Program-made: the position numbers and the translations under genes
NCBI GenBank assembly: GCA_020430865.1
Contig: JAGQIY010000132.1
Coordinates: 1-5,042, forward strand
Length of the DNA stretch: 5,042 bases
Origin: Myxococcales bacterium
GTDB taxonomy: Bacteria; Myxococcota; Polyangia; Polyangiales; Polyangiaceae
Direction of reading: 5' to 3'
Shown here: positions 1 through 5,042 of the stretch, piece by piece
Numbering within the stretch: the first letter of the stretch is position 1
Layout: every line of letters begins with the position of its first letter
The notes under the pieces: model-generated
What the model was told of the DNA's origin: nothing
Databases searched by the model: none
What the model saw: only the letters and a program-made list of their open reading frames with translations

Positions 1-18
1 GCCTCCGCCCTGCGATGA
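1..18 (+). CDS. Possible 3' tail of an upstream gene (partial)
   Basis: The first 15 bases read in frame 1 as Ala-Ser-Ala-Leu-Arg, followed by a TGA at 16-18 that overlaps the ATG at 15 in an ATGA arrangement. The same overlap occurs between the Nudix and VWA genes further right. The 14 bases before that ATG hold no clear Shine-Dalgarno motif, which would fit a start translated by coupling to an upstream gene. This is inference from five codons. The product cannot be named, and the gene may simply not exist. Confidence 0.3.
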   Translation, partial: ASALR

Positions 19-1028
19 AGCGACGTCTGCTGCTGCTCTCGGCGCTCGCCTGCGCCTGTTCTGGGTCACTGCAGGGCGACCCAGAGGTCACGAGCGACTG
101 GCAGGTGCTCGAGCAGGTAGCATTCCAGGAGGACGGGCAGACGCCGTGGGTCCTGCTCCCGGACTCGCCGAGCGGGCTCAGCCTGCGAGTCACCGCGGAC
201 AGCGAGGTGTGCTTCGGGCTCAGCGCCGCAGAGGGACCGGCCGGCGAAGAGCTCGCGCGGCGCTTCGCGGGTCAGGAGTGCTCCGACTGCGAGGTGCGCT
301 GGTCGGTCGCGGTCGAAGCCGCCGTGTTCGTGCTTCCCCGGGCGAGCCAGGTCCGCTTCGGCGTGAGCGACTGCCAAACCCTGAACCCGCTGCGGCGAGC
401 AGCGGGGAGTCTTCGGGTCGAGGCTCAGCCAGTCGCCCAGCTCGACGCGCCCGTCTTGCCTCTGCGCATGCTCGTTACTCCTGGCTCGGCTCTCGAGACG
501 GACTCCGGCGAACGCGATCGCCTGCTCGCCGCGCTGACCGACGAGCTGATCGACTCGGGCGTCGAGCCGCGGTTGACCGGGGTGGAAACGTTCGGTCGCT
601 CGCCGGGTCGCCTGCGGTTCCACGCGGGTGATCCAGCAGAGCTCGCGACCCTCGTCGAGGGACACCCTGCGAGGGAGGACGAAGTGCGCGTGGTCGTCGC
701 TGGTTGCCTCGAGTACGCTGATCCCTTCTTCGGTCCACCGATCGCCCTGGACGGCTACACACCACGGGTCGTCGGCGGTGCAGGCCCGGCGGACGCGGTG
801 TTTCTGCCGGACGTCGACTGCACGAGCTCGCTTGCCCTCGCTCCGACTCCCGAGTCTCGCGGGCGCACCCTAGCGCACGAGCTGGGACACTACCTTGGGC
901 TGTTCCACGCGGATTCGGAGGGCCAAGGCGACACCAACCTGATGAGCCCCAACCCGTCCCTCGCCGCGGCCCATGGGCTCACGCCGGACCAGGTCCGCGT
1001 GCTGCGCCGCCACCCCATTCTGCAATGA
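15..1028 (+). CDS. Secreted lipoprotein with a metzincin-type zinc metalloprotease domain
   Basis: This 337-residue protein is probably a membrane-anchored or surface zinc endopeptidase. The N-terminus is a lipoprotein-like signal peptide: MKRR, then a Leu-rich core, then LACAC. Cys13 or Cys15 is the likely lipidated residue, and neither lipobox is canonical. Residues 288-298 read HELGHYLGLFH, a full HExxHxxGxxH metzincin motif: zinc ligands His288, His292 and His298, catalytic Glu289. Twelve residues later, LMSP supplies a Met-turn candidate (Met310). The catalytic domain probably covers about residues 145-337, and the spacing and DTNLMSP context resemble pappalysin-type (M43) proteases, although the exact family is uncertain. 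Residues 20-140 form an unrecognised N-terminal region. The mature part has six other cysteines (66, 89, 92, 120, 231, 269), an even number that fits disulphides in an exported protein. No propeptide or cysteine switch was identified. The ATG at 15 was chosen because the signal peptide follows directly; it has no visible Shine-Dalgarno. The substrate is unknown. Confidence 0.88.
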   Translation: MKRRLLLLSALACACSGSLQGDPEVTSDWQVLEQVAFQEDGQTPWVLLPDSPSGLSLRVTADSEVCFGLSAAEGPAGEELARRFAGQECSDCEVRWSVAVEAAVFVLPRASQVRFGVSDCQTLNPLRRAAGSLRVEAQPVAQLDAPVLPLRMLVTPGSALETDSGERDRLLAALTDELIDSGVEPRLTGVETFGRSPGRLRFHAGDPAELATLVEGHPAREDEVRVVVAGCLEYADPFFGPPIALDGYTPRVVGGAGPADAVFLPDVDCTSSLALAPTPESRGRTLAHELGHYLGLFHADSEGQGDTNLMSPNPSLAAAHGLTPDQVRVLRRHPILQ

Positions 1029-1082
1029 AGCGCGCTGTCGCCTGAAGCGCCCTGTCGCCTGAAGCGCATGTCGCCTGAAGCG
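1026..1082 (+). repeat. Short tandem repeat starting at the protease stop codon
   Basis: There are three full units and one partial: TGAAGCGCGCTGTCGCC (1026-1042), TGAAGCGCCCTGTCGCC (1043-1059), TGAAGCGCATGTCGCC (1060-1075, one base shorter) and TGAAGCG (1076-1082). Units differ only at the two or one bases after TGAAGCGC. The first TGA is the stop codon of the metalloprotease gene. The 17-base period is not a multiple of three, so copies cannot extend a reading frame cleanly. It lies in a gap between convergent genes. Replication slippage is the simplest origin. No known repeat family is recognised. Confidence 0.85.
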
Positions 1083-1115
1083 TGAGGCAGCGCTCCCTCA
1101 CCCCCGAAACCCGGG
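1082..1115. terminator. Two adjacent small hairpins between convergent genes, possible bidirectional terminator
   Basis: GTGAGG (1082-1087) pairs with CCTCAC (1096-1101) around an 8-base loop. CCCG (1103-1106) can pair with CGGG (1112-1115) around AAACC. They sit between the stop of the rightward protease gene and the stop of the leftward L,D-transpeptidase gene, where terminators are expected. No T-tract follows on either strand, so this is not a classical intrinsic terminator. The stems are short for GC-rich DNA and may be chance. Confidence 0.3.
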
Positions 1116-1119
1116 CATC

Positions 1120-2724
1120 TCAGGGATGAATGTAGACGACGGTCCCACGCTCCATGTTCAGCACGCCGTGCCACCCCTTCGGGACGGGTGGGTCGGTCCA
1201 CTCGAAGAGCCAGGCCGAGTCGAGGGGCGAGAGGTTCACGCAGCCGTGGCTGCGCACCTTCCCGAACTCGTCATGCCAGTAAGTCCCGTGGAGGGCATAC
1301 CCCTTGTGGAAGTACTGGACGAACGGCACGTCACGTAGATTGAAGCTGTCGCTCTTGTCCTCGTCGCCGTCCATCGTCGTGCTGACGTGCTTGGCGTGGA
1401 TCATGAAGGTGCCGCGCACGGTGGCGAAGACCTTCTCGGGATCGCCAAGTCCACCTCGACCGGTGCTGACCAGCGTCGCGTAGACCGGGTGTCGGCCCTC
1501 ATAGGCGACCAGCGTCTGGTACTTGATGCTGATGTCGATCCACTTGCGGCCACCCTTGGCGAAGCTGGGAAACTCGGTTCTGCGCGGAATCAGTCGTGCA
1601 CCATCGCTGGGCATCCAGCCGCCGTCCGTGGTCTCGTAGAAGGCCAGCCCACCGGCGCCCTCGGTCTTGCCAGTGAGCTTCACCCCCTCGCGGAACTTGA
1701 AGCTTCCGTCCGTCTGCATCGGGCCGGCATCGGGCTTCTTGTAGCGCTGGACGTAGTGCCGCTCGATGAACGCAGACGGCAGGTCGTCCTTGGGTCCCAA
1801 CTCCACGCCGTGGAACTCACTCGGCTTGACTAGCTTCAGTCGATCGAGCGCCACGATGTCGAGCTCGGTGGTCAGCCCGAAGGCCCGCCCTTCGTGTTCG
1901 AACGTCCGCGCGATGGCGAACCCACTGTCGGGCGTCGCCTTGCCGGCGTGCACCGAGTAGTGCAGTGGCTGAGTCACGCCGTAGGGCTTCTTCAGCTCGA
2001 TGCCCTGAAGCCACGATGGTGGGGGGGAGAGGGGCCCAGTCAGGTTGGCGTTGCCGTTGACCTGGCTCATCTGCTTCCAGGCCATCGCCCTCCCCTTGAC
2101 ACCGTCGCCCTCGACGTTCTCCATCTGCGCCAGCGTCGGCAGCTTGAAGTACAGCAGCGGTGGGATCTCGCCACTCATCGCATACAAGTAGGGGAAGCCC
2201 TGGCCGCGAACGGGGCGGGTGTCGCTCGCCACGACCACGGGGTCGTGCTCCACGTCGAGGGTCGCGCCCTTGCCGACGCACACGAATCCGCGCGGATTGA
2301 TCCGGTACCAACCTCCGTCGCAGCCGTCGTTGGGGCCGATACCTGGTTCGCGCGCGTCGACCACGGCCCCCGCGCGCAGGTAGCCGAAGCGCGTGCGCTT
2401 CGGACCGGTGTCCGTGTAGACCCAGGTGCGCCAAGCGATGCTCGCGATGCGCTTGCCGGTAGGTTCGAACGGTAGGTTGTCCTCGATCGTGCCGCGCAGC
2501 TTCTCGGAGACTGGACCGTGGGTCTTGCCGTCGGAGTCCACGCTGGCGCTCGCGGCAGTCTCCACCAACACGCGACGGGCGCTCGGGGCGGGCTCCGCAC
2601 CAGGAGGTTCGGCCTGCGAACACCCGAGCGACACGAAGCCCAAGCACGCGCAACCGACAGACCACAGCAGGGCTGAGGTCCGTCGTCTCGCGCCGCGCTC
2701 TTCGCGTGCTTCGTGACCGCGCAT
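1120..2724 (-). CDS. Lipoprotein L,D-transpeptidase (YkuD domain) with SH3-like regions
   Basis: This enzyme probably forms L,D-cross-links in peptidoglycan, or attaches proteins to it, on the outer side of the inner membrane. With the ATG at 2722-2724 it has 534 residues. A lipoprotein signal follows: an Arg-rich n-region, a hydrophobic core (SALLWSVGCACLGFVSLGC) and likely lipidated Cys35. An in-frame ATG at 2797-2799 would add 25 residues before the signal peptide, so it is less likely; neither start has a clear Shine-Dalgarno. Residues about 95-155 look SH3b-like, with Cys135 and Cys149 as a possible disulphide; about 330-380 (LTG, FYET, DGGW) may be a second. The YkuD domain begins near Trp395 (WIDIS, then STGR) and has catalytic-site His479 (HGTYW) and SHGCVNL with His493 and nucleophile Cys495. 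It is much longer than minimal L,D-transpeptidases because of a middle region I cannot assign. It is convergent with the protease gene and divergent from the Nudix gene. Confidence 0.93.
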   Translation of the reverse strand: MRGHEAREERGARRRTSALLWSVGCACLGFVSLGCSQAEPPGAEPAPSARRVLVETAASASVDSDGKTHGPVSEKLRGTIEDNLPFEPTGKRIASIAWRTWVYTDTGPKRTRFGYLRAGAVVDAREPGIGPNDGCDGGWYRINPRGFVCVGKGATLDVEHDPVVVASDTRPVRGQGFPYLYAMSGEIPPLLYFKLPTLAQMENVEGDGVKGRAMAWKQMSQVNGNANLTGPLSPPPSWLQGIELKKPYGVTQPLHYSVHAGKATPDSGFAIARTFEHEGRAFGLTTELDIVALDRLKLVKPSEFHGVELGPKDDLPSAFIERHYVQRYKKPDAGPMQTDGSFKFREGVKLTGKTEGAGGLAFYETTDGGWMPSDGARLIPRRTEFPSFAKGGRKWIDISIKYQTLVAYEGRHPVYATLVSTGRGGLGDPEKVFATVRGTFMIHAKHVSTTMDGDEDKSDSFNLRDVPFVQYFHKGYALHGTYWHDEFGKVRSHGCVNLSPLDSAWLFEWTDPPVPKGWHGVLNMERGTVVYIHP

Positions 2725-2882
2725 CGGGGGGTCCGCGTAGCACAAAACGGCGGCATCGGGGCAATCCAGCGCCTCGCCTGGCTCCAACTGGGCTTGCATC
2801 GACGGTCGCTCGGGGCATGCTGCGCCGCCGATGGAGCCTCGGCCTCACTGGGCGGGGCGAGCGATGGCGAAAGGATGCGTGA
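2725..2882. promoter_or_regulatory. Divergent intergenic region, likely promoters for both flanking genes
   Basis: These 158 bases separate the leftward L,D-transpeptidase from the rightward Nudix gene, so promoters for both directions should lie here. I see no convincing -35/-10 pair. The best rightward candidate is TTGCAT (2794-2799) with CATGCT (2816-2821), 16 bases apart, and it is weak. No clear operator, inverted repeat or riboswitch-like structure is visible. If the transpeptidase started at 2799, part of this region would be coding. Confidence 0.4.
2871..2875 (+). promoter_or_regulatory. Ribosome binding site of the Nudix gene
   Basis: AAGGA lies 7 bases before the ATG at 2883, at good spacing, and supports this ATG as the start. 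Confidence 0.75.
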
Positions 2883-3350
2883 ATGTTGCGAGTCCCGCGG
2901 GGAGTCTGGGGAGTGGTCAAGGAGGCAGCGCGCCACGTCTTGCGCCGCCCCGTGGTTGGAATCGCCGCCGCTGCCCGCACCGCCGACGGCCGCTGGGTGC
3001 TCGTACGTCGAACCGACACCGGCGAGTGGGCGCTCCCAGGTGGCACGCTCGAGTGGGGCGAGGAGCTACGCCAGGCCATCGGAAGGGAGCTCGCGGAGGA
3101 AGCGGGAGTGCAGGTCCAGGAGCTGGGAGGACTTGCCGGCGTGTACTCTCGACCCGACAGAGACTTGCGGTTTCACGCGGTGACCATCGTGGTGCACGCG
3201 CGAGTGAGTGAACCCGATCGTCCGCCGGTGAACCCCGCGGAGATCGCGGAGGTGAAGCTGTTCCGAACCTCGGAGCTTCCTTCTCACCTGGCCCATGGAA
3301 TGACGGATATGCTGAACAACGCGCGAGGCGCGGAGGTGGTGTGGGAATGA
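2883..3350 (+). CDS. Nudix hydrolase (MutT/ADP-ribose pyrophosphatase-like)
   Basis: This 155-residue enzyme should hydrolyse a nucleoside diphosphate linked to another group (X), using Mg2+ or a similar metal, in the cytoplasm. Residues 54-76 match the Nudix box GX5EX7REUXEEXGU exactly: Gly54, Glu60, Arg68-Glu69, Glu72-Glu73 and Gly75-Val76, preceded by WALPGG. The upstream strand (VVGIAAAARTADGRWVLVRR) and downstream HAVTIVVHARV fit the Nudix fold. The first 21 residues form a basic N-terminal extension before the fold. The sequence does not reveal the substrate: ADP-ribose, oxidised nucleotides and other NDP-X compounds all remain possible. The start is supported by AAGGA 7 bases upstream. 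It is the first gene of a probable three-gene operon and its TGA overlaps the start of the VWA-like lipoprotein. No export signal is visible. Confidence 0.93.
   Translation: MLRVPRGVWGVVKEAARHVLRRPVVGIAAAARTADGRWVLVRRTDTGEWALPGGTLEWGEELRQAIGRELAEEAGVQVQELGGLAGVYSRPDRDLRFHAVTIVVHARVSEPDRPPVNPAEIAEVKLFRTSELPSHLAHGMTDMLNNARGAEVVWE
3332..3337 (+). promoter_or_regulatory. Ribosome binding site deciding the start of the VWA lipoprotein gene
   Basis: GGAGGT inside the 3' end of the Nudix gene lies 9 bases before the ATG at 3347 but only 3 bases before an in-frame GTG at 3341. The spacing favours the ATG, which also gives the ATGA overlap with the Nudix stop. Confidence 0.75.
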
Positions 3351-4516
3351 CGTCATACAAGTCGAATCGGCTCGCTCAGCGCGCGCTGTGGTGCCTCGGA
3401 TGGCTCCTGGTGTGTTGCTGGTTGCCCGGCTGTGCGCTCTTCAATCGGCTCGAGGTGCAGAGCGTCGCCACGGGTCAGGCACCGCCGAGTCAGGTCGCGG
3501 CGTACGTGACCATCGATCAGGGCGGCGAAGCCGTTGCTGGACTGAGCGAGAAGAACTTCCGCGTCTTCGAGGACGACGCTGACGTCACGGGGAGCGCCAG
3601 TCTCACGCTGATCGATGCGTCGAAGGTGGCCTATCACCACACGGTCGTCCTCGTCGACGTCGGTAGCTCCGCCGAGAACGTCCAGATGAACGGCCCGCTG
3701 AGCGAGCTCATCGCGCGCCTGCGACAGACCCGGGACGTGACGCTGTTCGGCTTCGACGGAGCAGAAGACCTGGTCCCGCTGGGTCAGTTCCGCGCGGGAA
3801 CAGTGAGCGAGGTCAAGCTGGACCGGATGAATCGCCTCGAGCCGCGGGATCCGTCGCGCAACCTCAACGGCGCCATCGTCAAGGGGCTCGAGCAGCTCGA
3901 GTCGAAGCTGATGCAGGTGCGACGCCCGGTGAGGCGCGGCAGCCTGCTGGTGATCACCCGTGGGCCGGACCTCGCGAGGCGGGTCACCGAAGATCGCCTC
4001 GCGGAAACGCTCGACAAGTCACAGCACGACACCTTCGCCGTCGTGCTCGGCAAGCAGGAGAACCTGCGCGCCGACGACCTCGGGCGCAGCGACTCGGTCG
4101 ACACGGAGACGACCAGCGAGCTGCCCACGGCCTTGAGCCGCATCGCGAGGCTGATGGAAGCCCGGGTGAAGGCCGAGTACGTCATCAGCTACTGCTCTCC
4201 GGCCCGCGCAGGCAAACGCTTCGTGCGCATCGAAGCCACGACGCTCAGGGACGAGACGGAGTACAAGGGCAACGTCGAGTTCGAGATCGACGCCACTGGC
4301 TTCGGCGCGGGCTGCAACGCGGCGCGGACCCCGAGCTTCCTCAGCGTGACCGCGGCTGCGAGCACCGAGCCTTCCGCCGGGCCTGCGCCAGCCCCGAGCG
4401 ACGCCACGGAGACCCGGCCTCCGACCAGCCCGCCCCCCGACTCACCCGACCCAGCGACACCAGAAGACGGCATCGTTCCGCCGCCGGACTCCCCAACCTA
4501 CGAGCCCAGCGAGTAG
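3347..4516 (+). CDS. Lipoprotein with a von Willebrand factor A-like domain and a degenerate metal site
   Basis: This 389-residue protein is probably an envelope-anchored binding or scaffold protein; no enzymatic role is evident. The signal peptide ends in a good lipobox, LPGC, with Cys29 lipidated. Residues about 46-90 look like the small beta domain that precedes VWA domains in the acidobacterial VWFA-related family (AGLSEKNFRVFEDD). The VWA-like fold follows (about 98-285): the first strand ends VVLVDVGSS, where a MIDAS would read DxSxS. Here the middle Ser is Gly106. The usual TDG-type Asp position reads LLVITRGPD, with Arg in place of Asp, and no clear MIDAS Thr is seen. The end of the fold (YVISYCSPARAGKRFVRIE) matches the family pattern. 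The mature part has only two cysteines after the lipidated one, Cys283 and Cys323, a possible disulphide. Residues 330-389 form a Pro/Ser/Thr-rich tail with two PPPDSP copies. An in-frame GTG at 3341 would add two residues. It overlaps the Nudix gene by 4 bases. Confidence 0.85.
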   Translation: MTSYKSNRLAQRALWCLGWLLVCCWLPGCALFNRLEVQSVATGQAPPSQVAAYVTIDQGGEAVAGLSEKNFRVFEDDADVTGSASLTLIDASKVAYHHTVVLVDVGSSAENVQMNGPLSELIARLRQTRDVTLFGFDGAEDLVPLGQFRAGTVSEVKLDRMNRLEPRDPSRNLNGAIVKGLEQLESKLMQVRRPVRRGSLLVITRGPDLARRVTEDRLAETLDKSQHDTFAVVLGKQENLRADDLGRSDSVDTETTSELPTALSRIARLMEARVKAEYVISYCSPARAGKRFVRIEATTLRDETEYKGNVEFEIDATGFGAGCNAARTPSFLSVTAAASTEPSAGPAPAPSDATETRPPTSPPPDSPDPATPEDGIVPPPDSPTYEPSE

Positions 4517-4517
4517 C

Positions 4518-4895
4518 GTGACCGCGCCCTCCGCGCCCTCCCCGCAGTGGGTGGAGGTCAACCAGTTCGAAGCGGTGACCGCGCGCGGCACCCGCCAAGT
4601 CACCTGGTTCTGGCGCGTGAACAAGCGGGACGGGTGGCAGAACATCGCCGACTTCCCCGACGCGCAACGGGAACGCGTGGAGCCAGGACCCGGAGTCGTC
4701 TGGGAGACCCGCATCCGCGCGCAAATGGCCTACGGCAGCTGGCTGATGCGCGTCGAGTCCCGGCCAGGGCGGCCGGAGCACCTCGATGCCCTGGACTACC
4801 TCAAGCGAGAGCGGCGCCAAGTCGCGCGTCAGGTGGTACGGCAACATTTCCGCGTGGGTCGACGCGGAGTTCTGGTGCGAGTTCAGGACGACTGA
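4518..4895 (+). CDS. Small basic protein of unknown function
   Basis: I do not recognise this 125-residue protein. It starts at a GTG one base after the VWA gene's TAG, so it is probably co-transcribed and translated by re-initiation; there is no strong Shine-Dalgarno. Codons strongly prefer G or C at the third position, as in the neighbours, which supports it as real. The first part is rich in aromatic residues and likely beta strands (WVEVNQF, QVTWFWRV, GSWLMRVES). The C-terminal third, from about residue 90, is Arg-rich and probably helical (LDYLKRERRQVARQVVRQ). There is no signal peptide, membrane segment or cysteine, so it is probably cytoplasmic. The basic tail could bind nucleic acid or an acidic partner, but that is a guess. 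A tandem 9-base duplication at its 5' end encodes APSAPS. Confidence 0.7.
   Translation: MTAPSAPSPQWVEVNQFEAVTARGTRQVTWFWRVNKRDGWQNIADFPDAQRERVEPGPGVVWETRIRAQMAYGSWLMRVESRPGRPEHLDALDYLKRERRQVARQVVRQHFRVGRRGVLVRVQDD
4522..4539 (+). repeat. Perfect tandem duplication of a 9-base unit
   Basis: CCGCGCCCT occurs twice in direct succession just after the GTG start of the small basic protein. The unit keeps the reading frame and encodes part of APSAPS near the N-terminus. It is probably a slippage product in a low-complexity stretch. Confidence 0.7.
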
Positions 4896-4935
4896 GTTCG
4901 GCGCGCCGCGTCCATAGCAAACGCCCGTTTCGTGG

Positions 4936-4941
4936 TTGACC
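4936..4941 (+). promoter_or_regulatory. Possible -35 element for a gene at the right edge
   Basis: TTGACC matches the sigma70 -35 consensus at five of six positions and lies in the non-coding tail after the small basic gene. No good -10 hexamer is found 15-18 bases downstream (GGTTTC or TTTCCT are poor), so promoter function is uncertain. Confidence 0.2.
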
Positions 4942-4959
4942 CGAGCGAGCCAACTCTGG

Positions 4960-4981
4960 TTTCCTGCAGCGGAAAGGCTGC
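4960..4981 (+). promoter_or_regulatory. Overlapping alternative hairpins around a possible ribosome binding site
   Basis: TTTCC (4960-4964) can pair with GGAAA (4971-4975) around TGCAGC. Alternatively, GCAGC (4966-4970) can pair with GCTGC (4977-4981) around GGAAAG. The two structures exclude each other. GGAAAGG (4971-4977) is a Shine-Dalgarno-like purine stretch 9 bases before the ATG at 4987; it is mostly paired in the first structure and mostly in the loop in the second. Each stem has only 5 base pairs, so regulation is a hypothesis. Confidence 0.25.
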
Positions 4982-4986
4982 ATCGA

Positions 4987-5042
4987 ATGCGCGTATCGAG
5001 GGGACTTCAACAACACTTCGCGTCGCACGACGCGCGTACCCA
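4987..5042 (+). CDS. Possible start of a gene running off the right edge (partial)
   Basis: An ATG preceded by GGAAAGG at 9-base spacing opens a frame with no stop to the window end (18 codons, beginning MRVSRGLQQHF). Several codons end in A or T (GTA, GGA, CTT, CAA, CAA), unlike the other genes here, so the frame may be non-coding. Too little is present to suggest a product. Confidence 0.25.
   Translation, partial: MRVSRGLQQHFASHDART

Noticed and set aside
66..665. Leftward open frame of 199 codons antisense to the protease gene
   Set aside because: It is antisense to a gene with clear signal peptide and HExxH motifs and shows no recognisable domain. Long antisense frames are expected at this GC content.
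1025..1045. Six-codon frame MKRAVA starting within the protease stop codon
   Set aside because: It is too short and has no ribosome binding site. It is most easily explained by the tandem repeat, so it is noted only as part of that finding.
2018..2032. G-rich run considered as a slippage site or frameshift
   Set aside because: The L,D-transpeptidase frame passes through it intact, reading as a Pro-rich stretch on the minus strand, and both flanks keep the same frame.
1817..3079. Long leftward open frame of 420 codons
   Set aside because: It overlaps most of the L,D-transpeptidase gene in another frame, is dominated by Arg, Pro and Ala, and has no domain. This is typical of a GC-rich shadow frame.
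4341..4847. Leftward open frame of 168 codons spanning the VWA tail and the small basic gene
   Set aside because: It is antisense to two rightward genes that have better start context and codon use, and no domain is visible.
4899..4908. Palindrome CGGCGCGCCG after the small basic gene, considered as a terminator
   Set aside because: It is self-complementary with no loop and no T-tract, so it would not form a terminator hairpin. Such GC palindromes are common in this composition.
4919..4930. AAAC-GCCC-GTTT hairpin in the right intergenic region
   Set aside because: The stem is only 4 base pairs, mostly A-T, and lacks a following T-tract. Too weak to call a terminator.
4547..4939. Rightward 130-codon frame overlapping the small basic gene
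   Set aside because: The composition is Arg/Ala/Pro-rich, as in other shadow frames, and the GTG-started frame at 4518 fits the operon spacing and codon pattern better.

Overview
The window is GC-rich (roughly two thirds G+C by eye), and its genes use G or C at most third codon positions. It holds several large secreted lipoproteins of kinds common in predatory or soil delta-type bacteria. I therefore suspect a myxobacterium (Myxococcota, perhaps Polyangia), but nothing here is a taxonomic marker and this is inference. No RNA gene, CRISPR array, insertion sequence or phage gene is visible. This reads as an ordinary chromosomal stretch of cell-envelope genes, and I found no convincing new defence or mobile system.

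Layout. (1) At the left edge, about five codons and a stop of a probable upstream gene overlap the ATG of a secreted zinc-metalloprotease-like lipoprotein (15-1028, +). (2) Its stop codon is the first three bases of a short tandem repeat (1026-1082). Two small hairpins follow, in the 91-base gap before a convergent gene. (3) That gene (1120-2724, -) encodes a large lipoprotein L,D-transpeptidase with SH3-like regions and a C-terminal YkuD catalytic domain. (4) A 158-base divergent intergenic region (2725-2882) separates it from a rightward cluster. The cluster is a Nudix hydrolase (2883-3350), a VWA-like lipoprotein with a degenerate metal site (3347-4516) and a small basic protein of unknown function (4518-4895). 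(5) The last 147 bases are intergenic, with two overlapping inverted repeats around a possible ribosome binding site and the possible start of a further gene (4987 to the end).

How they fit together. Nudix and VWA genes overlap by 4 bases (ATGA), and the small gene follows after 1 base, so the three are probably co-transcribed and at least the first two translationally coupled. Three products (protease, transpeptidase, VWA protein) carry lipoprotein signal peptides and should act at or outside the inner membrane. The Nudix enzyme and the small basic protein have no export signal and should be cytoplasmic. The L,D-transpeptidase gives a peptidoglycan theme, but there is no direct evidence that the genes share one pathway.
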